64,000 nt of DNA from Halosegnis marinus (GTDB lineage: Archaea; Halobacteriota; Halobacteria; Halobacteriales; Haloarculaceae). Numbering within the stretch: position 1 is the stretch's first letter; every line of letters begins with the position of its first letter. The stretch is taken from positions 62,001-126,000 of the forward strand of contig NZ_CP119802.1 of assembly GCF_029338355.1 (NCBI RefSeq). The letters run 5' to 3'. Both the position numbers and the translations under genes were made by a program. Below the pieces are notes generated by a model. It did not search any database and had not been told where the DNA came from. It saw only the letters and a program-made list of their open reading frames with translations. Positions 8,301 to 15,978 of this stretch are shown here, one piece after another.

Positions 8301-9827
8301 TCAGAGGTCGCCCGACTCGGCCATCGCCCGCACCTCGTCGGCGCGCTCGCGGATGGTGTCCAGTTCCTCCCCGTGCTTGTCGTCGAGGTGCGAGTAGACG
8401 AGGCCCATCCGGCCCGTCTCGCGCAGGCGCTCCTCGTTGCGGTCGAGGAAGTCCCAGTAGAGCGCGTTGAACGGGCACGAGCCCTCGCCGGAGGCCTTCG
8501 TGTGGTAGTACGGACACCCCGAGCAGTAGTCGCTCATCCGGTTCACGTAGTTCGCGGAGGAGGCGTACGGCTTCGTGGCGAACACGCCCGCGCCGAACGA
8601 CCCCATCTCCACGACGTTCGGCGTCGTCACCCAGTGGTAGGCGTCGACGTAGCCGGCGTGGAACCACTCGTTCAACTCTGAGGGGTCGACGCCGTAGGTG
8701 AGCGCGAAGTTCGAGAGCACCATCAGCCGCTCGATGTGGTGGCTGTAGCCGCGCTCGCGGACGCCGCCGACCACGTCGCTCATGCAGGCCATCTCCGTCT
8801 CGCCCGTCCAGTAGAACTCAGGGAGCGGCTCGGTCTGGTCGAGCTGGTTCGCATCCGCGAGCTCCGGCATCGCCTCCCGGTAGCAGTGGCGGATGAACTC
8901 CCGCCAGCCGAGCACCTGCCTGACGAACCCCTCGACGCTGTTGAGCGGGGTTTCTGGCTGTTCTCTCGCGCCGTCGATGACCGCCTCTATCACCTCGTCG
9001 GGGGCGAGCAGGCCGACGTTCATCGCGCCGGAGAGCAGGGCGTGGTTCATCGACCGCTCGCCGGCGAGCATCGCGTCCTGGTACGGTCCGAACTCGGCGA
9101 GTCGCTCCTCGACGAAGCGGTCGAGCGCGTCCAGCGCCTCGTCGCGCGTCACGGGCCAGAAGAAGGGGTCGGGGTCGGCCCACCCCGGCCCCGGCGGGTC
9201 GGTGTCGTAGCTCCCGTCCATCGCGCCGACGCGCTCGATGACGGCCTCGGTAACCGAGTCCGGCTCGTAGCGCGGCGGGTCGGGCGGCTCGTAGTCCTCG
9301 CCCGGCGTCTCGCGGTTCTCGTCGTCGTAGTTCCACTCCCCGCCGACGGGGTCGCCGTCGGCCATCAGGTAGCCCGTTTCCCGGCGCATCGTCCGGTAGA
9401 ACTGCTCCTGTCGGTACGGCGGCTCCGCGTCGCCGGCGTAGTCGTCCCACCGCTCGCGCGAGCAGAGGAAGAGGTCGTTCTCCACCACACGGAGAGTGCC
9501 GCCGCGGGCCGTTACGAGCGCGCGGAGCCGGTCGGCCGCGCCGTGGCTCGCCGGCCGCATCGTCACGAGGTCGTCGCCCGGATACGCCGCGAAGTGGGCG
9601 TCGAGCCCCTCCCCGAAGGTGTCGGCCTCGTAGTAGTCCACCGCGACGCCGCGCTCGCGCAGGCGGTCGCGGGCGTGGCGCATCGCGGCGAAGACGAGCA
9701 CCAGCTTGTGCGGGTGGTAGGCGCGCCGTCGCGCGAACTCCCACGCCTCGACCATGACGACGCGGTCGGCGTCCGCGACCGGGCCGCGGTCGGGGTGGAG
9801 CTGGTCGCCGAGGAGAAGCACTGCCAT
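8301..9827 (-). CDS. Fe-S cluster cryptochrome/photolyase (FeS-BCP, PhrB-like)
   Basis: A 508-aa photolyase-related protein. The N-terminal alpha/beta domain begins LLLGDQLHPD, as in the (6-4)/FeS-BCP class. The C-terminal FAD domain contains the four cysteines expected for a 4Fe-4S cluster: Cys348, Cys435, Cys438 and Cys451. Their spacing (87, 3 and 13 residues) closely matches bacterial PhrB. The family repairs UV (6-4) photoproducts or acts as a photoreceptor. The start is ATG 9827. A UDG-like gene and a halocyanin gene lie close by on the other strand. Confidence 0.9.
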   Translation of the reverse strand: MAVLLLGDQLHPDRGPVADADRVVMVEAWEFARRRAYHPHKLVLVFAAMRHARDRLRERGVAVDYYEADTFGEGLDAHFAAYPGDDLVTMRPASHGAADRLRALVTARGGTLRVVENDLFLCSRERWDDYAGDAEPPYRQEQFYRTMRRETGYLMADGDPVGGEWNYDDENRETPGEDYEPPDPPRYEPDSVTEAVIERVGAMDGSYDTDPPGPGWADPDPFFWPVTRDEALDALDRFVEERLAEFGPYQDAMLAGERSMNHALLSGAMNVGLLAPDEVIEAVIDGAREQPETPLNSVEGFVRQVLGWREFIRHCYREAMPELADANQLDQTEPLPEFYWTGETEMACMSDVVGGVRERGYSHHIERLMVLSNFALTYGVDPSELNEWFHAGYVDAYHWVTTPNVVEMGSFGAGVFATKPYASSANYVNRMSDYCSGCPYYHTKASGEGSCPFNALYWDFLDRNEERLRETGRMGLVYSHLDDKHGEELDTIRERADEVRAMAESGDL

Positions 9828-9927
9828 AGGTCGGGTAAGGCCGGCGGAACAATCAAACCGACCCACGGGGAACGCTACCGTCCGACAGCCCTGCGTTTAC
9901 GTGGCCGCCGGGGCTAGCTCGGAAGGG

Positions 9928-10419
9928 ATGAACGACCGTATGGGACGACGGCGGTTCGTGGCGGCGACGGGTGCGGCCGGCCTCGCGGCGCTCGCCGGCT
10001 GTAGCGGCGGCGGCGACGACCCGACGCCGACGGACTACACCGAGGCGGAGGCGCGCGTCGCCGAGTACCTGGACGCGAGCGTCGCCGAGGACACGTTCGA
10101 CGGGACGTTCGCCGACGCGACCGGGGAGGACGAGGTGGTCGTCGACGTGGGTGCGGACGGGAACGGCGCGGCGTACGCCTTCGCGCCGGTCGCCGTGCGT
10201 ATCTCGGCGGGCACCACGGTGTCGTGGCAGTGGACCGGCCAGGGGGGCGTTCACAACGTGGCATCGGACGGCGACTCCGACTTCGATTTCGACAGCGGCG
10301 ACCCGAAGCAGACGGGCGACCCGTTCGAGCAGTCGTTCGACGACACGGGCGTGGGGCTGTACGTCTGCGAGCCGCACCGCTCGCTCGGCATGAAGGGCGG
10401 TATCGTCGTGGTCGAGTAG
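9928..10419 (+). CDS. Halocyanin-type blue copper lipoprotein
   Basis: A 163-aa plastocyanin-like protein. A Tat-type N-terminus (MGRRRFVAATG) leads to a lipobox LAGC, so it should be exported folded and lipid-anchored outside the membrane. Type 1 copper ligands are visible: His109 (GGVHNV), Cys147, His150 and Met155 (CEPHRSLGM). Such proteins carry single electrons in haloarchaeal respiration. ATG 9928 gives four residues before MGRRRF; ATG 9940 is an equally good start. Confidence 0.93.
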   Translation: MNDRMGRRRFVAATGAAGLAALAGCSGGGDDPTPTDYTEAEARVAEYLDASVAEDTFDGTFADATGEDEVVVDVGADGNGAAYAFAPVAVRISAGTTVSWQWTGQGGVHNVASDGDSDFDFDSGDPKQTGDPFEQSFDDTGVGLYVCEPHRSLGMKGGIVVVE

Positions 10420-10455
10420 CGCGAGGTTTTTGCCCGACTGCGGCCTCCCTCGGGC

Positions 10456-11061
10456 GTGGAGAACGTCACCGACGAGACGAGCAACCCCTTCGGGATGTCC
10501 GTTCCCGGCGGGGCGGCGTACGGCTACGGCGACGCCAACGCCGACTTCCACTTCATCGGCGACAGCCCCGCGCGCCACGGGGGCGCGACGACGGGCGTTC
10601 CCTTCACGGAGACGGAGGCGGGCCGGCGGCTCCAGTCCGTCCTCCACGAGGTCGGATTCGCGGCCGAGGCGTACAGCGACGAGCCGCGGTTGTCGAACAC
10701 GTTCCTCTCGTACGCCCATCCGGGCGTCACGGAGGGCGAGCCGACGGACGCGGAATACGCGGACCAGGAACGCTTCCTCGACGCGGAGTTGCGCGCCATC
10801 AACGCCCACATCCTCTTCGCCGTGGGCGACCGGGCGCTCGCGTACGCGCTCGACCAGCACACCTCGCTGCTCGACAAGATTGCGCCCGACACGGCGGCGC
10901 GCCACGCCGAGCAGGTTCGGGGCCGGGGGTTCCTCGTCGTCCCGGTGCGCGAGCCCGAAGAGTGGACCGACGCGGACCGCGCGGCGCTCGTTTCGACGAT
11001 CACGGACCTGCTCGACTCCGACTACCGGCAGACGAAGGGCGTCGCGACGACTATCGGGTAG
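10456..11061 (+). CDS. Uracil-DNA glycosylase superfamily protein
   Basis: A 201-aa protein with a UDG-superfamily-like layout. FHFIGDSPARHGG resembles motif A of the family. A central LSNTFLSYAHPG is followed by a C-terminal helix-rich region. The Fe-S cysteines of family 4 archaeal UDGs are absent, so this would be a cluster-free member, perhaps with altered specificity. It starts at GTG 10456 and is convergent and overlapping by 11 bp with the hydrolase gene at 11051. DNA repair is likely; the exact activity is not shown. Confidence 0.68.
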   Translation: MENVTDETSNPFGMSVPGGAAYGYGDANADFHFIGDSPARHGGATTGVPFTETEAGRRLQSVLHEVGFAAEAYSDEPRLSNTFLSYAHPGVTEGEPTDAEYADQERFLDAELRAINAHILFAVGDRALAYALDQHTSLLDKIAPDTAARHAEQVRGRGFLVVPVREPEEWTDADRAALVSTITDLLDSDYRQTKGVATTIG

Positions 11062-11944
11062 TCCGGTCGACGAACGCGACGATCTCCTCGGCTATCTCCT
11101 CGCCGGCGTCCTCCTGCAGGAAGTGCATCGCGTCGGCTATCCAGCGGTCCGGCTGGTCGCGCGCCGTCGGGATGTGCTCGCGCAGCGGGTCGCGGTTGTC
11201 CCGCGTGATGGGGTCCGCGTCGGAGAACAGCACGTACGTGGGCTTGTCCCACTCGCCGAGCTTCGAGGCGGCCGCGCGGGTCATCTCCGCGCCGTCGCCG
11301 CCGCCCTTCCGGGGGACCATGTCGGGCCACTCGCGCGCGCCGGCCGTCAGCTCCTGGTCGGGGTAGGGGGCCTCGTAGGCGGCCAGCACCTCGTCGGACA
11401 GTTCCGTCGCGGTGGCGTTCTGGATGAGCATGCCGACGGGGAGTTCCTCGACGCGCTCGACGAACGCGCGGAACTCCTCCCACTCGGGCGGCATCTCCTG
11501 TGTTCCCGTCGGCACGCCCGTGTTCATCGGGACGAGCCGCGCGAACCGCTCGGGGTTGTTCGCGGCGTAGGTGAGCCCGAGGATGCCGCCCCAGTCCTGA
11601 CAGACGAGGGTGATGTCCGTGAGGTCGAGCCCCTCCACGAACGCGCCGAGCGCGTCGTAGTGCATCCGGAAGCTGTACTCGTCGCGCTCGGTGTACTTGT
11701 CCGACCGGCCGAAGCCGACGGCGTCGGGGACGACCACGCGACCCCGCTCGCGCAGGCCGGGTATCAGCTTGCGGTAGAGGAAGCCCCACGTCGGCTCGCC
11801 GTGGAGACAGAGGAACGTCTCGTCGCCGTCGCCGTCCACGTCCACGTAGGCCATGTCCGGCTCGCCGACCGACCGATACGAGACCGGGTAGTCGTAGTCG
11901 GGCACGTCCGCGAACGCCTCCTCGGGGGTCGAACGGAGCGGCAT
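11051..11944 (-). CDS. Haloalkane dehalogenase-like alpha/beta hydrolase
   Basis: 297 aa. LCLHGEPTWGFLYRK supplies the oxyanion region. The nucleophile elbow is CQDWGG with Asp117 instead of Ser, as in haloalkane dehalogenases, followed by the halide-binding Trp. The general base is probably His274 (AMHFLQED). An acidic residue in LFSDADPIT completes the picture. It would hydrolyse haloalkanes or related esters; haloarchaeal substrates are unknown. The 7 bp before the stop overlap the convergent UDG-like gene. The start is ATG 11944. Confidence 0.83.
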   Translation of the reverse strand: MPLRSTPEEAFADVPDYDYPVSYRSVGEPDMAYVDVDGDGDETFLCLHGEPTWGFLYRKLIPGLRERGRVVVPDAVGFGRSDKYTERDEYSFRMHYDALGAFVEGLDLTDITLVCQDWGGILGLTYAANNPERFARLVPMNTGVPTGTQEMPPEWEEFRAFVERVEELPVGMLIQNATATELSDEVLAAYEAPYPDQELTAGAREWPDMVPRKGGGDGAEMTRAAASKLGEWDKPTYVLFSDADPITRDNRDPLREHIPTARDQPDRWIADAMHFLQEDAGEEIAEEIVAFVDRTTR

Positions 11945-12023
11945 ACACGAGGGGCCGGCGGACGGGACATGAGCGTTTCCCCGGCGGGCGAAGCCTCTTG
12001 TCCGGCCCTCCCGGAGTCCGGGC

Positions 12024-12305
12024 GTGCACGTCACCTGTGCGTTCTACGCGACGGTGCGCGACGCCGTCGGCGCGAAGGAAATCGAGCGCGAGGCCCCCGA
12101 GGGCGCGACCGTCCGCGACGTGTTGGACGCGCTCGCCGCCGAGTACGACGGGGTCGGGCCGCTGGTGTTCGACTCGGAGGGCCGCGTCCGCGCGAACGTG
12201 AACGTCCTCGTGAACGGCGAGAACGTCCGCGACGGCGCGGGGCCGGCGACGGCGCTGTCGGATGGCGACACGCTCATGGTCGCACCCGCCGTTGCCGGTG
12301 GATAG
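12024..12305 (+). CDS. MoaD/ThiS-like ubiquitin-fold protein (SAMP-like)
   Basis: A 93-aa beta-grasp protein ending in Gly-Gly (VAPAVAGG), the tail adenylated by E1-like UbaA in haloarchaea. It shares the VRDVLDALAAEY, NVLVNGENVRDG and LSDGDTLMVAPAVAGG blocks with MoaD and the small archaeal modifier proteins. It can serve as sulfur carrier for molybdopterin synthase and/or as a protein modifier; the sequence does not decide which. It starts at GTG 12024 and its TAG is immediately followed by the ATG of the MBL hydrolase (0-bp spacing), indicating co-transcription. Confidence 0.85.
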   Translation: MHVTCAFYATVRDAVGAKEIEREAPEGATVRDVLDALAAEYDGVGPLVFDSEGRVRANVNVLVNGENVRDGAGPATALSDGDTLMVAPAVAGG

Positions 12306-13337
12306 ATGGACCTGCCGTTCGAGTCGCACGCGATACGTCTCGGCAACGCCGCCTTCGAGGGCCTGAACAACTGCTACGTCCTCGGGACGGAGCCGGACGC
12401 GGACCTGACGCTCGTGGACACCGGCATCCACGACCCGGCGGTGCGCGATGACCTCGAGGACGGCCTCGACGAACTGGGCGTCGGCTTCGCGGACGTCGAG
12501 CGCGTGCTCCTCACGCACTGGCACCAGGACCACGCGGGGCTGGCCGGCGACGTCCAGGCCGAATCCGGCTGTTCCGTCCACGCCCACGAACTCGACGCGG
12601 ACTACATCGAGGCGTACTCGCGGAGCCACGGCGCGATGGACGACGAGATGCGCGCCCTGCTAGCCGACTGGGGGATGCCGGACGACCCGCTCTCGGACCT
12701 CTCGGCGTTCCTCTCCGGCGGCGAGGCGGACGGCGCCGATCCCGACGTGACGCCCTTCGCGGGCGGCGAGACGTTCGACATCGGGAGCGTCGAACTGGAG
12801 GCCGTCCACATGCCGGGCCACAGCGCGGGCCTCTCCGGGTTCGCCTTCGACGGCCGCGACGGCGAGGAGGTGTTCGCGGGCGACGCCCTGCTCCCCTACT
12901 ACACCCCGAACGTCGGCGGCGCGGACGTCCGCGTCGAGTCGCCCCTCGCCAAGTACCTCGACACGCTCGCCGGCATCGTCGAGCGGGGCTACACCCGCGC
13001 GTGGCCGGGCCACCGCGGCGTCATCGTGGACCCGCCGGGCCGCGCGGCCGACATCGTCGACCACCACCGCGAGCGCACCGAGCGGGTCGTGGACGTGCTC
13101 CGCGAGGGCCCCGCGACCCCGTGGGAGGTGTCCGCGGCGCTGTTCGGCGGCCTGCGCGGTATCCACATCCTCCACGGGCCGGGCGAGGCGTTCGCCCACC
13201 TCGACCACCTCCGGGAGGCGGGCGTCGTCGCGCGCGACGGCACCGCCTACGAGCTCGTGGACCCCGACGCGGACCTCGACGCGCTGTTCCCCGACGTCTC
13301 GGCGCACCTGCGCCCGGGCTGGCGGCCCGTTCACTGA
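12306..13337 (+). CDS. MBL-fold metallo-hydrolase
   Basis: A 343-aa metallo-beta-lactamase-fold hydrolase. The metal motif is LTHWHQDHAG (HxHxDH), with further ligands in MPGHSAG and VFAGDALL and a final His near WPGHRG. The C-terminal ~90 residues look like a winged-helix/dimerisation tail (TPWEVSAALFG), as in thioesterase-like or RNase Z/LACTB2-like members. It starts directly after the SAMP/MoaD gene, so a thiol or thioester substrate is possible but not shown. Confidence 0.85.
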   Translation: MDLPFESHAIRLGNAAFEGLNNCYVLGTEPDADLTLVDTGIHDPAVRDDLEDGLDELGVGFADVERVLLTHWHQDHAGLAGDVQAESGCSVHAHELDADYIEAYSRSHGAMDDEMRALLADWGMPDDPLSDLSAFLSGGEADGADPDVTPFAGGETFDIGSVELEAVHMPGHSAGLSGFAFDGRDGEEVFAGDALLPYYTPNVGGADVRVESPLAKYLDTLAGIVERGYTRAWPGHRGVIVDPPGRAADIVDHHRERTERVVDVLREGPATPWEVSAALFGGLRGIHILHGPGEAFAHLDHLREAGVVARDGTAYELVDPDADLDALFPDVSAHLRPGWRPVH

Positions 13338-13930
13338 CCGCCGAGCAGTACCGCGGCGAGGTGGAGCGCCAACCCCGCCAGCCACGACGCGACGCCGGCC
13401 CACGCCGGCTCGAAGGGGAACGGCAACGGCGCGGCCCCGTACGGCGAGTTCACCGTCAACAGCGTCAGCGTCTCGACGGCGCCGGGCCCGAGGTGTGCGA
13501 CGAGGACGGTGCCGACGGCGATGACGAGCGAGACGCCGCCGACCACGAACCCGACGAGCGACGCCGTCTCCTCGACCGCCAGCACCGACTCCGCGGTGTC
13601 CTCGTCCATCGGCTCTAGCCGCGGGCGCGCCAGCGCCGTCGCGACGAGCACCGCGCCCGCGACGGCGACGATTCCCTGCGCCACAAGCCCCAGCACGAGC
13701 GTCCGCGTCGAGGCGACGAACGGGTCGACGGGGAGCGTCGCGACCACCGCGGACGGGAGGACGGCGAGCGAGAGCACCGCCGCGGCGAGGAGGTACGACA
13801 GCGCGCCGAGGTGGTGGAGTTTCCGGGGAATCGGCCGCTTGAACGTCGATATCCGACGGACACGGACCCGCTCGTAGGCGCTCCCGTCGACGAGCGCGTC
13901 GGCCACCGGGTCGTCGTTGCCGTCGTTCAT
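13331..13930 (-). CDS. Haloarchaeal membrane protein of unknown function
   Basis: A 199-aa protein with a ~45-residue charged N-terminal cytosolic part (contains RRISTFKRPIPRK), then four to five hydrophobic segments arranged in two blocks separated by a ~25-residue acidic loop. No recognisable motif. Its 3' end overlaps the convergent MBL gene by 7 bp. Confidence 0.7.
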   Translation of the reverse strand: MNDGNDDPVADALVDGSAYERVRVRRISTFKRPIPRKLHHLGALSYLLAAAVLSLAVLPSAVVATLPVDPFVASTRTLVLGLVAQGIVAVAGAVLVATALARPRLEPMDEDTAESVLAVEETASLVGFVVGGVSLVIAVGTVLVAHLGPGAVETLTLLTVNSPYGAAPLPFPFEPAWAGVASWLAGLALHLAAVLLGGQ

Positions 13931-14076
13931 GGGTACTCATGACACGGTTACCGAATCCCGCGTATGTACCTTCCGCCCGGGGCAGTATCGACGGGTCGTC
14001 ACAGCGCCGTGAGAGAAACCGAAGCGACGGTCGAGAGGACCACGTAGTGGCCGTCCACGGCCGTGTGCGCGCCGAA

Positions 14077-14093
14077 GAGCGGCCGTGGCGGGA
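14077..14093. repeat. Direct repeat, copy 1 (17 bp)
   Basis: GAGCGGCCGTGGCGGGA occurs here and again at 14158-14174. Its right half (CGTGGCGGGA) is also the first 10 bases of the 18-bp tRNA-Arg-end repeat. Confidence 0.7.
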
Positions 14094-14157
14094 GTGAGCG
14101 AACGCTCCGCGTTCGCGAACTACGCCGCGGCCGCGACTGACGAGCGAAGCGAGGAAG

Positions 14158-14182
14158 GAGCGGCCGTGGCGGGATTCGAACC
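14158..14182. repeat. Direct repeat, copy 2, containing an 18-bp tRNA-Arg 3'-end duplicate
   Basis: Positions 14158-14174 repeat the 17-mer at 14077. Positions 14165-14182 (CGTGGCGGGATTCGAACC) are identical to 14277-14294 inside the tRNA-Arg gene, covering its acceptor 3' strand and T-arm. A partial tRNA 3' end next to an intact tRNA is what integrative elements leave as attachment-site remnants. Confidence 0.6.
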
Positions 14183-14272
14183 ACGGTCGGACGTGCTCGC
14201 TACGCTGCGCGCGACCTCTCTGGTTCGAATCCGACCGGTCGTTCTCACGGCTCGCTGTCGTTCGCCGGGGAA

Positions 14273-14346
14273 CGGACGTGGCGGGATTCGAACCCGCGAT
14301 CTAGGGGTTAGGAACCTCTCGCCCTGGTCCGCTAGGCCACACGTCC
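14273..14346 (-). tRNA. tRNA-Arg (anticodon CCU)
   Basis: A 74-nt cloverleaf including discriminator G73. The acceptor stem GGACGTG pairs with CACGTCC. The D stem is GCC/GGC. The anticodon loop TTCCTAA gives CCU (reads AGG). The variable loop has 5 nt and the T arm is GCGGG-TTCGAAT-CCCGC. CCA is not encoded and no intron is present. The anticodon stem AGAGG/CCCCT has one A-C mismatch at pair 29-41. Confidence 0.92.
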
Positions 14347-14425
14347 CTGTCGTGGCTGCGGCCGGCCGAAGGAAAACCGTTGTGAAGCGGCCGCTACCGG
14401 GGCGAGAAAGCGTGTGAACGGCGGC

Positions 14426-14740
14426 TCAGTTGCGCTCGGTCTCGGCGTCGGCGTCCGCCTCGGCGCTCTCGTCGGCGTCGTAGTCGACGGACTCGTCGTC
14501 GGCGTACTCCTCGCGGGCCTCCTCGATCTCCTCTTGGCTCGCGCCGCCCTCGCGCATCTGCTTGAGCTCCTGTTCGACCTCCTCGCGGCCCTTCTGGAAC
14601 TCGCCCATCGCCTCGCCGGTCGAGCGCGCGAGTTTGGGGATCTTGTTCGCACCGAACAGTAGCACGGCGATGAGCAGGATGACGAGCAGTTCCGGTCCGC
14701 CGGGGATTCCGAACTGCGCCGGGACGAATGCTTCGAACAT
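14426..14740 (-). CDS. tatA: Twin-arginine translocase subunit TatA (copy 1)
   Basis: 104 aa. A short N-terminal segment contains FGIPGGPELLVILLIAVLLFGANKIPKLARSTGEAMGEF, i.e. the single TatA membrane helix, the FG hinge and the amphipathic helix. An acidic coiled tail of ~50 residues follows. TatA builds the pore of the folded-protein export system, heavily used by haloarchaea. A TATA-like GATTATAGG (14765-14773) is placed for a near-leaderless transcript, so it has its own promoter although the paralogue lies just upstream. Confidence 0.92.
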   Translation of the reverse strand: MFEAFVPAQFGIPGGPELLVILLIAVLLFGANKIPKLARSTGEAMGEFQKGREEVEQELKQMREGGASQEEIEEAREEYADDESVDYDADESAEADADAETERN

Positions 14741-14764
14741 CTATGACCGAAGGTACTCCCTTGC

Positions 14765-14773
14765 GATTATAGG
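14765..14773 (-). promoter_or_regulatory. TATA-like element of tatA copy 1
   Basis: The minus strand reads CCTATAATC, centred about 29 nt from the ATG at 14740, in the 44-bp gap between the two tatA genes. It suggests separate transcription of the second tatA. Confidence 0.45.
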
Positions 14774-14784
14774 CTTTTTCCTCC

Positions 14785-15006
14785 CTACTCGGCCGAGTCG
14801 GTCTCGCCCTCGCGCATCCCGGCGAGCTCCTGTTCGACCTCCTCGCGGCCCTTCTTGAACTGCCCCATCGCCTCGCCCGACGAGCGGGCGAGTTGCGGTA
14901 TCTTGTTCGCGCCGAACAGCAGCACGGCGATGCCGAGAATCACGAGCAGTTCCGGACCGCCCGGAATCCCCAGCTGCGCCGGAGCGAGTGTCTCTATCGG
15001 GAACAC
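14785..15006 (-). CDS. tatA: Twin-arginine translocase subunit TatA (copy 2)
   Basis: A 73-aa protein starting at GTG 15006 (first residues FPIETLAPAQLG). It is a close paralogue of the adjacent tatA: nearly the same membrane helix (LLVILGIAVLLFGANKIPQLARSSGEAMGQFKKGREEVEQEL) but a tail of only ~15 residues. The frame is open further upstream, but only the GTG start gives a TatA-like N-terminus. The short tail may give it a different partner or regulatory role. Confidence 0.88.
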   Translation of the reverse strand: MFPIETLAPAQLGIPGGPELLVILGIAVLLFGANKIPQLARSSGEAMGQFKKGREEVEQELAGMREGETDSAE

Positions 15007-15087
15007 ACCTCCGCGTTCGCGAGGTCGCTTGTAGGTCTTTTCCCGGCGCGCCCGAACCCTTTTCGCCGGGCGCGCCGTCGCGCCGGT

Positions 15088-15906
15088 ATGAGCGATATCG
15101 ACCCCCGACCGGGCGACGGCGGCCGGGAGTACGACCCCGCGGCAGAGCACGCCTTCCCCGACGAGCGGGTGAACGCGGTGCTCGACACCCTCGATGCCGA
15201 CCCCGAGGTGCGCACCTACCTCCGCGCACAGAACGTCAACCCCGTCCAGCGGAAGGGGTACAACGACCACGGCAAGAAGCACATCGAGATCGTCCGCCAC
15301 CGGGCGCTGTGTCTGTACGACCTGCTGAAGCGCGGCGGCGTGGCGTTCAACGGCGCCAGCCAGCAGGGGCTCGACGAGGCCGACGAGGCCGTCGTCGTCG
15401 CGCTCGCGGCGACGCTCCACGACATCGGCCACGTCGTCCACCGCGACGACCACGCGTACTACTCCATCCCGCTCGCGGCGGACATCCTCGACCGGCTCCT
15501 CCCCGAGTTCTACGACACGGCCGACGCGGTGCGCGTGAAAGGGGAGACGCTCCACGCCATCCTCTGTCACCACACGGAGGAGACGCCGCTGACGCTCGAA
15601 GCGGGCGTCGTGCGTGTCGCGGACGCGCTCGACATGGAGCGCGGACGCTCGCGCATCCCCTACGAACGGGGCGGGCGCGGCATCAACACGCTCTCCTCGC
15701 GGGCCATCAAGCGCGTCTCCCTGGAGGCGGGCGAGGAGTCACCGGTTCTCGTCGAGATAGAGATGAGCGACGCCGCCGGCGTGTACCAGGTGGACGAGCT
15801 CCTGAAGTCGAAGCTCGCCGGCTCGATGCTGGAGGACCACGTCCGCATCGTCGCGTTGAACACCCACGAGGACGACGAGCAGCTGGTCGAGCGCATCGAG
15901 CTGTAG
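15088..15906 (+). CDS. HD-domain metal-dependent phosphohydrolase
   Basis: 272 aa. Metal-binding residues follow the HD pattern: His in NDHGKKHIEIVRHR, the His-Asp pair in LAATLHDIGHVVHRDDH, and Asp in VADALDME. The C-terminal 80 residues form an acidic alpha/beta extension. Archaeal members are phosphohydrolases of unknown substrate. A TATA-like CCTTTTCG (15057-15064) lies about 27 nt before the ATG, supporting this start and a leaderless mRNA. It is divergent from the tatA pair. Confidence 0.82.
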   Translation: MSDIDPRPGDGGREYDPAAEHAFPDERVNAVLDTLDADPEVRTYLRAQNVNPVQRKGYNDHGKKHIEIVRHRALCLYDLLKRGGVAFNGASQQGLDEADEAVVVALAATLHDIGHVVHRDDHAYYSIPLAADILDRLLPEFYDTADAVRVKGETLHAILCHHTEETPLTLEAGVVRVADALDMERGRSRIPYERGGRGINTLSSRAIKRVSLEAGEESPVLVEIEMSDAAGVYQVDELLKSKLAGSMLEDHVRIVALNTHEDDEQLVERIEL

Positions 15907-15941
15907 GGGTGTGCGTATGATTCTCGTGTACTGTCGTGAAG

Positions 15942-15964
15942 CGGGCGCTTTTGTGGGACGCCCG
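15942..15964. promoter_or_regulatory. Inverted repeat around the MFS promoter
   Basis: CGGGCG-N11-CGCCCG encloses a TATA-like CTTTTGTGG, which lies about 27 nt before the GTG at 15979. It might be an operator. GC-rich palindromes are frequent here, so support is modest. Confidence 0.3.
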
Positions 15965-15978
15965 AGTCCGTCGAGGTA

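Larger units (their letters stand above)
13931..14272. other. Gene-free stretch with tRNA-like repeats
   Basis: No convincing gene lies in these 342 bp. The right half carries T-arm-like pieces: GGGATTCGAACC near 14171 and GGTTCGAATCC near 14221, plus repeats of the tRNA-Arg 3' end listed separately. Small open frames here lack start signals and have random codon use. Confidence 0.6.

Noticed and set aside
15942-15964. MFS promoter palindrome as a confident operator
   Set aside because: Kept only as a weak site: six-base GC-rich arms are frequent by chance in this composition.
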